Positions 1 to 7,853 of a stretch of 24,229 bases of DNA are shown piece by piece; position 1 is the first letter of the stretch; the number at the start of each line of letters is the position of its first letter. The translations under genes and the position numbers were made by a program. The notes beneath the pieces are model-generated. The model was not told the DNA's origin, did no database searches, and saw only the letters and a program-made list of their open reading frames with translations. Source of the stretch: an uncultured Opitutia bacterium (GTDB taxonomy: Bacteria > Verrucomicrobiota > Verrucomicrobiia > Opitutales > UBA953); the NCBI GenBank assembly GCA_937875975.1, contig CALEEU010000197.1:1-24229 (forward strand), written 5' to 3'.

Positions 1-1279
1 AGATCAGCATCAGCGCCGGTTCTTCAAGGAGCTGCTTGAGCGCCTGGAGGAACTGAGCGGCGTTGGCGCCGTCGACCACGCGGTGGTCGCCCGAGAGGCC
101 GATCACCATGCGGTGACCGATGACCATGCGGTCCTGAGCGTCGACGACAGGCTTCTTGATGGTCGCGCCGACGGAGAGAATCGCGGCGTTGGGCACGTTG
201 ATGATGCCGTAGAAACCGGTGACGCCAAACATGCCGAGGTTGGTGACCGTGAAGGTCGAGCCCGACATCTCGCCCGGCGTGAGCTTCTTTGAGCGGGCCT
301 TGCCGATGAGCGCTTTCGCTTCGATGGCGATATCCTTGAGCGTCTTCGCGTGCGCGTCGCGGATGACCGGGGTGACCAGGCCGTCTTCGAGGGCGACGCC
401 GAAGGAGAGGTGGACCGCGCCGTGGGTGCGGATGCTCGTGCCAGCCCAGGAAGCGTTGACTGCGGGGACGCGGCGGAGGGCCTCGGCGGAGGCCTTCAGG
501 ATGAAGTCGTTGACCGAGAGCTTGATCGCGTCGGCGCCGGTTTCGGCGAGGCGCTTGTTCAGCGATTCGCGCATCGCCATGAGCGGAGCGGCATCGACTT
601 CGACTTCGAGGTAGAAGTGGGGGACCGTGATCTTGGACTCCAGGAGTCGGCGAGCGATCGTCTGACGCATGCCGCCTACCGGGACGTCCGCGTCAGGCTG
701 GATGCCCTTGCCGTCGGCGGGCGGAGCGACCGCGACGTTGAGCGGGCCAGAAGGAGCGGCGGCGGCCGGAGCCGAAGCAGCGGCGGCGACATCGCGACCC
801 ACGACGCGGCCACCAGGGCCGGAGCCGGCGAGGGCGGCGACGTTGAGCGCGGCTTTCTCGGCCATGCGCTTGGCGTAAGGCGAGGCCTTGGTGCGGGAAG
901 CGTCGGACTGCGGCGACACGGAGCCGGAAGAAGCCGGCGCAGTGGGCACGCAGCTCACTTCGGCCTTCTCGGGAATGGCCGGGACGGCGGTCTTCGGAGC
1001 CTTCGGCGCCGGAGCAGCGGCGGGCTCAGGGGCGGCTTCGCCTTTCTTGCCGATGGCGCAGATCGGAGCGCCGACGGGTAGCTGTTGGCCGGCTGGGGCG
1101 TAGATCTTGAGGACCGTGCCCGGCACGGTGCAGGAAAGCTCCATCGTCGCCTTGTCGGTTTCGACTTCAGCGAGGATGTCGCCGAAGGCCACCACTTGGC
1201 CTTCCTTGATGTTCCATTTCACCAAAGTCCCCACCGACATCGTGTCGGAGAGCTTCGGCATATCGATAATTTCAGCCAT
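1..1279 (-). CDS. pdhC: Pyruvate dehydrogenase E2, dihydrolipoyl acetyltransferase (3' end at window edge)
   Basis: E2 core of the pyruvate dehydrogenase complex: it carries the acetyl group on a lipoyl-lysine and transfers it to CoA. The 426 visible residues show one N-terminal lipoyl domain (about 1-76) with the lipoyl lysine in ETDKATMEL (K43). An Ala/Pro-rich linker follows, then a peripheral subunit-binding domain with SPYAKRMAEKA and GSGPGGRVVGRDV. The C-terminal acyltransferase domain ends with the catalytic HRVVDG (H399, D403). The last visible residues, EEPALMLI, look like a normal E2 end, so only a stop codon or very little more should lie beyond base 1. The ATG at 1279 is chosen because the lipoyl domain starts directly with MAEIIDMPKLSDTM. 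It is the third gene of a pdhA-pdhB-pdhC operon, 27 bp after pdhB, with no Shine-Dalgarno sequence. A 2-oxoglutarate or branched-chain E2 is less likely given the E1 partners. Confidence 0.95.
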   Translation of the reverse strand, partial: MAEIIDMPKLSDTMSVGTLVKWNIKEGQVVAFGDILAEVETDKATMELSCTVPGTVLKIYAPAGQQLPVGAPICAIGKKGEAAPEPAAAPAPKAPKTAVPAIPEKAEVSCVPTAPASSGSVSPQSDASRTKASPYAKRMAEKAALNVAALAGSGPGGRVVGRDVAAAASAPAAAAPSGPLNVAVAPPADGKGIQPDADVPVGGMRQTIARRLLESKITVPHFYLEVEVDAAPLMAMRESLNKRLAETGADAIKLSVNDFILKASAEALRRVPAVNASWAGTSIRTHGAVHLSFGVALEDGLVTPVIRDAHAKTLKDIAIEAKALIGKARSKKLTPGEMSGSTFTVTNLGMFGVTGFYGIINVPNAAILSVGATIKKPVVDAQDRMVIGHRMVIGLSGDHRVVDGANAAQFLQALKQLLEEPALMLI

Positions 1280-1306
1280 CGGATTTGAAAAGTAAGAGGG
1301 GTGGGG

Positions 1307-2284
1307 TTAGGCGAGCACCTTGAGCGCTTCGGCGACGACGCGTTCGACGTTAGGCATCTGCAGGTCTTCCATGCGCTTGCAGTAGATCTGCGGAGCGTCG
1401 ATGGACGACACGCGGTGAATCGGAGCGTCGAGTTCGTCGAATGCCTTCGACTGGATGAGGTAGGCGACCTGCGCGTCGACGCCACAGAAGGGCTTGTTCT
1501 CTTCGACCAGCAGGGCGCGGTGCGTCTTGCGGACGGAGGCGAGGATGGTTTCTTCGTCGAGCGGACGGATCGAGCGGAGGTCGACGACCTCGACGCTGAC
1601 ACCGTGTTCCTTCTCGAGGATCTCGGCGGCCTTGAGGCTCGTGATCACGGCACGGCCGTGCGCGACGATGGTGAGGTCAGTGCCCACGCGCTTCACGTCG
1701 GCGACGCCGAGCGGGACAATGTAGTCTTCGTCAGGGACTTCGCCCTTATCGTTATAAAGAATCGTATTCTCCATCACGTAGACCGGATCGTTATCGCGGA
1801 TGGCGGCCTTCATCAGGCCCTTGGCGTCGTACGGGGTGGCCGGGCAGACGACCTTGATACCCGGGTGAGAGGCGAGGATGGCCTCGGGGGTGTGGGAGTG
1901 GGTGGCGCCGACGTTGGTGCCGCCGTTGGCTGGACCGCGGATGACGATGGGGCAATTGATGAGGCCGCCGGACATGTAGCGGATATTACCGGCGTTATTC
2001 ACGATTTGGTCGAACGCGACGTACGAGAAGGACCAGAACATCAGCTCCATCACGGGACGGATGCCGAGCATCGAGGCACCGATGCCGAGGCCGATGAAGC
2101 CTGCTTCGGAGATCGGGGTGTCGACGATGCGCTTCGGGCCGAACTCCTTGAGGAGGCCCTCGGTCACCTTATAGGCGCCGTTGAACTGGGCGACTTCTTC
2201 GCCCATGATGACGACCTTGTCGTCGCGCTTGAGTTCTTCGCGCATCGCGGCGCGGAGCGCTTCGCGGTAGGAAATGACAGCCAT
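1307..2284 (-). CDS. pdhB: Pyruvate dehydrogenase E1 component, beta subunit
   Basis: Beta subunit of the alpha2beta2 thiamin-diphosphate E1 enzyme that decarboxylates pyruvate and acetylates the E2 lipoyl group. The protein has 325 residues, normal for the family. The N-terminal transketolase-type pyrimidine-binding domain shows MGEEVAQFNGAYKVTEGL, TPISEAGFIGLGIGASMLG and FDQIVNNAGNIRYMSGG. The C-terminal transketolase domain follows from about residue 190 (TDLTIVAHGRAV, DLRSIRPLDEETI). The ATG at 2284 gives the usual MAVISYREALRAAMREE start. It lies 21 bp downstream of pdhA and 27 bp upstream of pdhC, so the three are probably co-transcribed. No Shine-Dalgarno sequence is seen. Pairing with an E1alpha of pyruvate type and a single-lipoyl E2 makes pyruvate the likely substrate. 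Confidence 0.95.
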   Translation of the reverse strand: MAVISYREALRAAMREELKRDDKVVIMGEEVAQFNGAYKVTEGLLKEFGPKRIVDTPISEAGFIGLGIGASMLGIRPVMELMFWSFSYVAFDQIVNNAGNIRYMSGGLINCPIVIRGPANGGTNVGATHSHTPEAILASHPGIKVVCPATPYDAKGLMKAAIRDNDPVYVMENTILYNDKGEVPDEDYIVPLGVADVKRVGTDLTIVAHGRAVITSLKAAEILEKEHGVSVEVVDLRSIRPLDEETILASVRKTHRALLVEENKPFCGVDAQVAYLIQSKAFDELDAPIHRVSSIDAPQIYCKRMEDLQMPNVERVVAEALKVLA

Positions 2285-2305
2285 GACAGTGTGTGCGAAG
2301 AAGGA

Positions 2306-3412
2306 TTATTCGAAGATGATGGTACCGCGGCTCGTGGTCTTCGGCCCGCGGTTGTCCTCTTCCCAGTAGATGTGCTTGGTGATATCGGCGACGGTAGGAT
2401 CCGGCGATTCATCGGCGAAGATGGCGGCCTTATCGGCCTCGGCCATCGCAGCTTCATTAATCTTTTGGGAGAGTTCGGGGGTCAGCACCTTTTCGCCAAG
2501 GAGTTCCTGTTCGAAGGCGAGGACGGGGTCTTTCTTTTCGCGGTACTCCTTGATCTCTTCCTTGTCGCGGTAGGTCTTATCCGGATCGGCCATCGAGTGG
2601 CCGAAGTAGCGGTAGGTAAAGATCTCGAGGACGGTCGGCTTGGATTCCTCGTGGGCGCGCTTGAGGGCGATGGCCGTCTTGGCGCGCACTTCGTAGACGT
2701 CGTGGCCGTTGATGACGTCCCAGGCCATGTTGTAGCCTTCGGCGCGCTTCGCGAGGCAGCCCGGGTGGGCGGTCGAACGCTCCTGGGAGGTGCCCATTGA
2801 ATAGCCGTTGTTTTCGACGACGAAGATGACCGGGAGATCCCAGAGGGAGGCCAGGTTGTAGGCTTCATGGACCGCGCCCTGATTGACGGCGCCGTCACCC
2901 ATGTAGACGAGGCAGCTGCCCTTCAGGCCCATGTATTTGACGGCGTAGGCGAGGCCGGTGCCGAGGGGGGCTTGGCCGCCGACGATACCGTGGCCGCCCC
3001 AGTAGTTCTTATCGGGGGCGAAGTAGTGCATCGAGCCGCCCTTACCTTGGGAGCAGCCGGTGACGCGTCCGGTCAGTTCGGCCATGCACTCGTTCATACC
3101 CATGCCGACCATCAGGCCGTGGCCATGGTCGCGGTAACCCGTAATGATGTGGTCGTGCTTACCAAGGAGGGAGATCGTGCCGGCGGCGACGGCCTCCTGA
3201 CCCACGTAAAGGTGGAGGAATCCGCCGATCTTACCCTGCTGGTAGATGCGGATGCAGCGTTGCTCGAAATGGCGGATACGAGCCATTTTGGTGTAAAGGG
3301 CGATTTTGTCGGCCTTTGACAGGGATGCGTTGACCGGATTTTTTGCGTATTCCGAAGGGCCGGCAGGGCGCTTCAGGGATTCCGGGTGAGTAAGGACAGC
3401 GGGCTTGGCCAC
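2306..3412 (-). CDS. pdhA: Pyruvate dehydrogenase E1 component, alpha subunit
   Basis: Alpha subunit of the pyruvate dehydrogenase E1 heterotetramer; binds thiamin diphosphate and opens the route from pyruvate to acetyl-CoA. The protein has 368 residues. The ThDP motif is clear: GDGAVNQGAVHEAYNLA followed by VVENN and GYSMGTS. RYFGHSMADPDKTYR corresponds to the conserved loop that carries the regulatory serine in mitochondrial enzymes. The start is GTG at 3412, giving MAKPAVLTHPESLKRPAGPSE. About 35 residues precede the conserved LYTKMARIRHFEQR helix, so an internal start is possible but no better one is seen. It is the first gene of the operon, divergent from ptsH across 141 bp. The upstream sequence has no Shine-Dalgarno sequence; it has a CCCCTCC tract instead. 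Confidence 0.95.
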   Translation of the reverse strand: MAKPAVLTHPESLKRPAGPSEYAKNPVNASLSKADKIALYTKMARIRHFEQRCIRIYQQGKIGGFLHLYVGQEAVAAGTISLLGKHDHIITGYRDHGHGLMVGMGMNECMAELTGRVTGCSQGKGGSMHYFAPDKNYWGGHGIVGGQAPLGTGLAYAVKYMGLKGSCLVYMGDGAVNQGAVHEAYNLASLWDLPVIFVVENNGYSMGTSQERSTAHPGCLAKRAEGYNMAWDVINGHDVYEVRAKTAIALKRAHEESKPTVLEIFTYRYFGHSMADPDKTYRDKEEIKEYREKKDPVLAFEQELLGEKVLTPELSQKINEAAMAEADKAAIFADESPDPTVADITKHIYWEEDNRGPKTTSRGTIIFE

Positions 3413-3496
3413 GGTAGTTCGTTTGGATTGATTGGAGGGGTCTGGCGGGGAAGGTCAAGCGTCCCCTCCCTTAGGCTCAATTTGCCTTGACCCGCC

Positions 3497-3526
3497 TTGC
3501 CGCCACCCTCCCTTTTCCTCTATCCT
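3497..3526 (+). promoter_or_regulatory. Candidate sigma70-like promoter for ptsH
   Basis: TTGCCG (3497-3502), an 18-bp spacer and TATCCT (3521-3526) give four matches of six in each box. They would place a transcript start near 3533, about 20 nt before the ptsH ATG. This is a weak consensus fit in a region that must hold a promoter, because pdhA and ptsH diverge. Confidence 0.25.
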
Positions 3527-3553
3527 GCGTTCATCTCAGGACAGACCCCTTAT

Positions 3554-3841
3554 ATGGAAGAAACCCACGAGGCTTTAGCCCGAGAATTCACTGTGCAAAA
3601 CCGGATGGGCATCCACACCCGCCCGGCCGCCCAGATCGTCCGACTGGCTAACCGCTATCCGGATGTCGAAATCACCGTTTCCAAGGACGAAGAGTCCGTG
3701 AACGGCAAAAGCATCATGGGACTCATGATGCTGGCCGCCGGCCAGGGCTCGAAGCTCCGCTTCTCCGTCCGCGGCAAGGACGGCGCCGCTCTCCTCGGAG
3801 AGATGGATGCGCTGTTCGCCCGTAAGTTCGACGAGTCCTGA
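3554..3841 (+). CDS. ptsH: HPr family phosphocarrier protein
   Basis: HPr relays phosphate from PEP/enzyme I through a catalytic histidine and, in many bacteria, is also regulated by serine phosphorylation. The 95-residue product has the active-site motif MGIHTRPAAQIVRLA (His21 here, His15 in classical numbering). It also has the NGKSIMGLMMLAA motif with Ser53, the equivalent of Ser46, the HPr kinase site. Both residues are intact, so phosphotransfer and regulatory roles are both possible. The ATG at 3554 is preferred over an upstream one at 3497, which would add residues HPr lacks. AGGA at 3538-3541, 12 nt upstream, is one of the few Shine-Dalgarno-like sequences in the window. No enzyme I, EII or HPr kinase is nearby. 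An unrecognised exported-protein gene follows after 10 bp. Confidence 0.93.
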   Translation: MEETHEALAREFTVQNRMGIHTRPAAQIVRLANRYPDVEITVSKDEESVNGKSIMGLMMLAAGQGSKLRFSVRGKDGAALLGEMDALFARKFDES

Positions 3842-3851
3842 CCCTCCTCCC

Positions 3852-5036
3852 ATGTACGCTTTCCTCGCCTCCCTGATCTTCGTCGCCGCTGGCGAGGTGG
3901 CCCCGCCGCCTCCTTCTATTCCGGACGCTGAGGTGGTGCGTTACCTCCGCTCCAACGAACTCGTCGAATGGAGCAGCGCGATGCGCGCCAACTCGGCTGG
4001 CGAGACCCGCGTCAAGATGGGCCAAAGCATCCTGAAGACCAGTGGCAGCTCCACGCCGGACAACGCCCCTAAGATCGGCGGCCTCTCTGAGACGGCGGAG
4101 CAACTTAAGGCACGAACCCAGAAGATGATCGACGAAGGCAATGCGCAGATTCAGCAGGCCCTGCCTTCGCTGACCCGCCTGCGCACGGTTGCGGCCGCCC
4201 GCGCTGCGGAGCGGACCAAGCCAGTCAGCTTCACCGCTGATGTCGCTCCTGCCTCCTGGAATGTGGCGCTCACTCAGTCCGTCGTCCGCCTGCAGAAGCA
4301 GGCCCGCGATCTCGGTTACACCCAAGTCCACTTCATCGGCTCAATCAGCCTGCTCGGTGATGGTAAACTCAATCGTCCCGAAGAACTTTCCACCGACATC
4401 CGCTCGGCGTGGTCCAAGGCCGACGATAAGTCGCTCGCGCCCGTTCCGGCTGAAGGCTACGCCTATATTCGCGGTGTCGAGAAGGCCGCGCCGTCTCTCT
4501 CTAAGGGCCTTAAGCCAGCCGCCGCCCCGAAGCAGGTCGCCGTGGTCTGGGCTGAATATTACGCCGTCACCTCCGTGGGCGCGCGCGGCCTGCTCTTCCT
4601 CCGTCTGGCGGACGCTCACTCCATGCGCCTGATCGCTTCGGAGGTCGCCTACACCGAACTGGGTTCCGCCGCGGTCCCGGCTGGCATTTGCCAGGTAGCC
4701 TTACGTGATGACCGCAGCTTTCTCCCTCGCCTCAGCGAGGGCGGAGATTGGGTCCTTGGCTTCGATCGTGCGAGCAATCCGCTCGGCTCCGCTTTGCTTG
4801 CTCATCTTTCCGTCACCCAGAGTAAGGTCGGCGTCGCCGCGGCACCGTACGTGGTGATCGTCGCTGGCGGCGGCCCCTCTAGCTCCGAAGGCGTCCGCGC
4901 AAAGTGGCTCGCCGTCACGGATACGGCTCCGGCCGGATCGATCGCCTTTAAGGTGTCGAGCATCCCGACTGTTGGCGACAGCGTCGACGTGGGCCAGCTG
5001 AGCCTGTTGATTGCGCTGCCCGCTGAGGCTAAGTAA
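3852..5036 (+). CDS. Putative exported protein of unknown function, downstream of HPr
   Basis: I do not recognise this 394-residue protein. It begins with a short hydrophobic leader (MYAFLASLIFVAAGEVA), followed by a Pro-rich APPPPSIP stretch, suggesting export to the periplasm. An amphipathic region around residues 60-110 includes ETAEQLKARTQKMIDEGNAQ. The rest is rich in short hydrophobic beta-like segments such as KQVAVVWAEYYAVTSVG and APYVVIVAGGG. No catalytic motif is seen. The ATG at 3852 is preferred to an upstream in-frame start at 3807, which would overlap ptsH and bury the leader. It starts 10 bp after ptsH and is probably co-transcribed. Its stop codon directly abuts the stop codon of def on the other strand. 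Confidence 0.7.
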   Translation: MYAFLASLIFVAAGEVAPPPPSIPDAEVVRYLRSNELVEWSSAMRANSAGETRVKMGQSILKTSGSSTPDNAPKIGGLSETAEQLKARTQKMIDEGNAQIQQALPSLTRLRTVAAARAAERTKPVSFTADVAPASWNVALTQSVVRLQKQARDLGYTQVHFIGSISLLGDGKLNRPEELSTDIRSAWSKADDKSLAPVPAEGYAYIRGVEKAAPSLSKGLKPAAAPKQVAVVWAEYYAVTSVGARGLLFLRLADAHSMRLIASEVAYTELGSAAVPAGICQVALRDDRSFLPRLSEGGDWVLGFDRASNPLGSALLAHLSVTQSKVGVAAAPYVVIVAGGGPSSSEGVRAKWLAVTDTAPAGSIAFKVSSIPTVGDSVDVGQLSLLIALPAEAK

Positions 5037-5618
5037 TCAGTCTTGCGCCTTACGCGCGGCCTTCATCTCGATCATCGTCGCGCGCTTGAGCTTCTTGACC
5101 TTAGCCGCGCTCAGCAACTGATGCGGCCGGGCCATGCGGTCGATGAATAGGACTCCCTGACAGTGGTCGTGCTCGTGCTGCACGCAGCGGGCGAGCAGGC
5201 CGGTACATTCGAGGATATGCGGGGCACCTTCGGCATCGCGATAGCGTACGATGGCGTGCTCCACACGCTCGACGTCGCCGGTGATGCCAGGGAAGGAAAG
5301 GCAGCCTTCGGTGTAGATGTCCGCTTCGCCTGGCGGCACGGTCACCGTCGCGTTGGCGAGCAGCATCGGCATGATCTCTTCGGTCGGGCGAGCCTTGCCG
5401 TCGAGCACGGGTAGAAAGTCCTCGTCATGCACGTTCATGACGAACAGCTGCAAGGAAAGTCCGACCTGCGGGGCCGCCAGCCCGATACCCTTGGCGCTCT
5501 TCATTGCGCTCAGCATCGCATCGCCCAGCGAACGCAGGGCGGGGCCGAACTCCTTGACGGGTTCGCCTTTGGCCCGGAGGACCGGGTCGCCGTAGGGGCG
5601 GATGGTGAATTCGGCCAT
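5037..5618 (-). CDS. def: Peptide deformylase
   Basis: Removes the N-formyl group from newly made proteins; a cytoplasmic metalloenzyme. All three family motifs are present in a 193-residue protein: GIGLAAPQVG (44-53), EGCLS (104-108) and HEHDH (148-152). The metal ligands are therefore C106, H148 and H152, and the catalytic glutamate is E149. The N-terminus IRPYGDPVLRAKGEPV is typical. A stretch between motifs 1 and 2 (about 62-100, HDEDFLPVLDGKARPTEE and following) is somewhat longer than in short bacterial forms. The ATG at 5618 follows the CII-like gene by 44 bp, and the two may share a transcript. No fmt gene, the frequent partner, is in view. The stop codon abuts that of the convergent gene ending at 5036. 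Confidence 0.96.
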   Translation of the reverse strand: MAEFTIRPYGDPVLRAKGEPVKEFGPALRSLGDAMLSAMKSAKGIGLAAPQVGLSLQLFVMNVHDEDFLPVLDGKARPTEEIMPMLLANATVTVPPGEADIYTEGCLSFPGITGDVERVEHAIVRYRDAEGAPHILECTGLLARCVQHEHDHCQGVLFIDRMARPHQLLSAAKVKKLKRATMIEMKAARKAQD

Positions 5619-5662
5619 GGCTTCTGGTTACCCTTTCGCGGCGTTCGTGAAAGCGAAATCGC

Positions 5663-6184
5663 TCAGTCTTTCGGGCGGAAGTCGCCTTTTTCGCAGCGCC
5701 GCACGAAGGCTTCGGTGCGTTTACGGATACGATCCCATTTCTCGCGGAGTTCCTGCGTCTCATCCGCGCTGATGCGATGGTCATCAATCGCGTCGGCGAC
5801 GTCGACGATGAGCAGGCCGAATTCGCGGACGAGGGCATTGGCCGCTTTGTCGAGGTTGCCGTTCGGGGCTTCGCCCTCGACTGGGGTGAACTGGCCGCCG
5901 GCGCGCCGGGCGAGCCAGTCGACGATGCGGGTGTCGCCGGTCAGGTCGATGAGCAGGGCGGTACGATGGAGCGGGTTGGGCTGGCCGCTGCCTTTTTCAG
6001 CTGGCTCGCGCCATTTATAAAGCATCGAGGGAGAGACGCCGAGCGACTTGGCGATCTCGCTATGCTTGCTGAGCTGGCCGTCTTTGCCGTCGCCCCCTTG
6101 GCCGGCTTTGAGCAGGGCGTCTTGCAGGACATGATGGGCTTCCTTGACCGGGCTACGGCGAGGGGCGGGCGGTTTCTTGGCCAT
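5663..6184 (-). CDS. Phage CII-like (CP76-type) DNA-binding protein
   Basis: A probable DNA-binding regulator of 173 residues. Residues 42-61 (SEIAKSLGVSPSMLYKWREP) form a helix-turn-helix with the usual spacing. The following segment (NPLHRTALLIDLTGDTRIVDWLARRAGGQF) resembles the part of phage CII/CP76-type regulators that reads roughly 'lslaell.lt..tgd..ild.la...gG'. The C-terminal half is helical and charged (ADAIDDHRISADETQELREKW, RIRKRTEAFVRRCEKGDF). The ATG at 6184 (MAKKPPAPRRSP) is preferred over one at 6220 because it opens the basic N-terminus typical of such proteins. No integrase, capsid or other phage gene is adjacent, so this is a domesticated or chromosomal member. The family assignment is from memory of the pattern and is moderately sure; its targets are unknown. 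Confidence 0.75.
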   Translation of the reverse strand: MAKKPPAPRRSPVKEAHHVLQDALLKAGQGGDGKDGQLSKHSEIAKSLGVSPSMLYKWREPAEKGSGQPNPLHRTALLIDLTGDTRIVDWLARRAGGQFTPVEGEAPNGNLDKAANALVREFGLLIVDVADAIDDHRISADETQELREKWDRIRKRTEAFVRRCEKGDFRPKD

Positions 6185-6315
6185 GGGTCGAGAATAGGGT
6201 GGGCCGAGGTCGCCCCGCAAGCATGTGGCGAAGATTACAGGTTTTTCACCTTATTGTAAGAAGGGCGGGGCGGAAAAGATTGGAAAGGGGTGGGGGTGCC
6301 TCCATCATCAGCCTC

Positions 6316-6819
6316 ATGATGTTTTTCGCCGCCTCCCCGGAAGAGGTTTCCTTGATTCTGCCCATCGGCCTGCTTGTCGCTGGCCTCGTCCTCATCGGCG
6401 TGGAGTTCTTTCTTCCGACGGTCGTGCTCGGCTTCGTCGGCACCGTCGTCTCTTTCGCGGGTATCTATCTTTCGGCAGATGCGGGCGCGCTCACCTGCGG
6501 GCTTTTCTGTGGTGTCTTCCTGGTCGTCCTGACGCTTGAGTTTTTCGCTTTTCGCCGCCTCCTGCCGCAGACCGCCATCGGTCGATCGATGATCAACGCC
6601 AGCAGCAACGAAGGCTCGGCCGTTCCTGCCGCCGCCGGTTATGCCGTCTACGTCGGTAAGACGGGTAAGGCTGCCACCGTCCTTGCGCCTTCGGGTACGA
6701 TTGAGCTCGAAGGCACCTTGCTCGAAGCCTTTTCGCTCGATGGGTTCGTCGAACGTGGCGCCGCCGTCGTCGTTACCGAGGCCGGCTCAGGCCGCGTGAC
6801 CGTCCGCCGCTCCCGCTGA
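6316..6819 (+). CDS. NfeD-like membrane protein
   Basis: A 167-residue short-form NfeD protein, a usual partner of flotillins in membrane microdomains. Three hydrophobic segments fill the N-terminal half: LILPIGLLVAGLVLIGVEFF, VVLGFVGTVVSFAGIYL and LTCGLFCGVFLVVLTLEFFA. The turn VEFFLPTVVLGFVG resembles the family signature E-x-x-x-P-x-x-x-x-G-x-x-G. The soluble C-terminus (about 100-167, GKTGKAATVLAPSGTIELEG ... GAAVVVTEAGSGRVTVRR) fits the NfeD OB-fold domain. The ATG at 6316 is chosen (6319 is equally possible) because upstream in-frame sequence encodes a basic, non-conserved stretch. The gene is 15 bp upstream of floA, the same order as in Bacillus yqeZ-yqfA. It lacks the serine protease domain of long NfeD proteins. 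Confidence 0.85.
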   Translation: MMFFAASPEEVSLILPIGLLVAGLVLIGVEFFLPTVVLGFVGTVVSFAGIYLSADAGALTCGLFCGVFLVVLTLEFFAFRRLLPQTAIGRSMINASSNEGSAVPAAAGYAVYVGKTGKAATVLAPSGTIELEGTLLEAFSLDGFVERGAAVVVTEAGSGRVTVRRSR

Positions 6820-6834
6820 ACTCTTTTTCCTCTC

Positions 6835-7851
6835 ATGAATACCATGCCTAACATCATCATCTGGATTGGAGCCGCCGCCCTGCTGCTGTTCGTCCTCTTC
6901 CTGCTCTCCTTCCTCGCCGTCTGGGTGCGCGCCCGTCTCGCCGGCGCCGAAGTCGGCTTGTTCGACCTCGTCGGCATGCGCCTGCGTAGCGTTCCCTACG
7001 CTGTGATTGTCGATGCCAAGATCGCCGCCACCAAGGCCGGCCTCACGGTCGACGTCGAGAAGATCGACGCCCACTACCTCGCTGGCGGTAATATCGTGCA
7101 GACGGTGCAGGCGCTCATCGCCGCCCAGAAGGCCGGCCTGCATCTCGACTGGAATCGCGCCTGCGCAATCGACATCGCCACCCGCGGCACGAACAAATCC
7201 GTGCTCGAGGCCGTCCTTACCTCCGTCAGCCCGAAGGTCATCGACGTGCCTAATCCGGCCAGCGGCCGCACCACCATCGACGCCGTCGCCAAGGATGGCA
7301 TCCAGGTGAAGGTGAAGGCCCGTGTGACCGTCCGCACCAACCTCAACCGTTTCGTCGGCGGCGCCCAGGAAGAGACCATCATCGCGCGTGTTGGCGAAGG
7401 CATCGTCACGACCATTGGCTCCTCCGAGAGTTACAAGACCGTCCTCGAGAATCCGGATCGCATTTCTAAGACCGTCCTCGAGCGCGGCCTCGACGCCAAC
7501 ACCGCTTACGAAATCATGTCCATCGACATCGCCGACGTGGATGTCGGCGACAATATCGGTGCGATGCTCCAGGAAGCCCAGGCCAACGCCAACAAGAACA
7601 TGGCGCAGGCTCAGGCCGAAATCCGCCGCGCGGCGGCCGTCGCGCTCGAACAGGAAATGCGTGCCCGCGTCGAAGAGATGCGTGCCCGCGTCGTCGAAGC
7701 TGAGGCCCAGATTCCGCAGGCCCTTGCCGATGCGCTGCGCTCCGGGCGCATGGGCTACATGGACTTCCAGCGTCTGGAGAACCTTCGTTCCGACACCGAG
7801 ATGCGCAAGGGTATCGCCGGTGACGGCCCCGCGCCTGGCGCCAAGGCCTGA
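6835..7851 (+). CDS. floA: Flotillin-like protein FloA
   Basis: FloA is a membrane-scaffold protein that organises fluid microdomains. The 338-residue product matches the family in length and layout. An N-terminal membrane segment (IIIWIGAAALLLFVLFLLSF, about 6-28) is followed by a SPFH/PHB-type domain with VWVRARLAGAEVGLFDLVGM, DAVAKDGIQVKVKARVTVRTN and GGAQEETIIARVGEGIV. A helical Ala/Glu-rich region follows (NIGAMLQEAQANANKNMAQAQ, then ARVEEMRARVVEAEAQIPQA). The tail GRMGYMDFQRLENLRSDTEMR is characteristic. The ATG at 6835 follows a TTTTTCCTCTC tract and no Shine-Dalgarno sequence. It sits between the NfeD-like gene (15 bp) and a small gene starting 2 bp after its stop, consistent with one operon. 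Confidence 0.95.
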   Translation: MNTMPNIIIWIGAAALLLFVLFLLSFLAVWVRARLAGAEVGLFDLVGMRLRSVPYAVIVDAKIAATKAGLTVDVEKIDAHYLAGGNIVQTVQALIAAQKAGLHLDWNRACAIDIATRGTNKSVLEAVLTSVSPKVIDVPNPASGRTTIDAVAKDGIQVKVKARVTVRTNLNRFVGGAQEETIIARVGEGIVTTIGSSESYKTVLENPDRISKTVLERGLDANTAYEIMSIDIADVDVGDNIGAMLQEAQANANKNMAQAQAEIRRAAAVALEQEMRARVEEMRARVVEAEAQIPQALADALRSGRMGYMDFQRLENLRSDTEMRKGIAGDGPAPGAKA

Positions 7852-7853
7852 GC

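Noticed and set aside
350..1081. A 243-codon open frame on the plus strand at the left edge
   Set aside because: The minus strand here encodes an unmistakable E2 with lipoyl, subunit-binding and catalytic motifs; the plus frame is low-complexity Arg/Gly/Asp.
1301..2800. A 499-codon open frame on the plus strand opposite pdhB and pdhA
   Set aside because: It is an antisense shadow of two certain genes. Its product is rich in Asp, Gly, His and Val as expected from reverse reading of GC-rich codons, and no family motif is seen.
6234..6259. Possible minus-strand promoter for the CII-like gene (TGTAAT with an upstream TTACAA)
   Set aside because: The -10-like box is good but the spacer is only 14 bp, so the pair is not convincing as a promoter.
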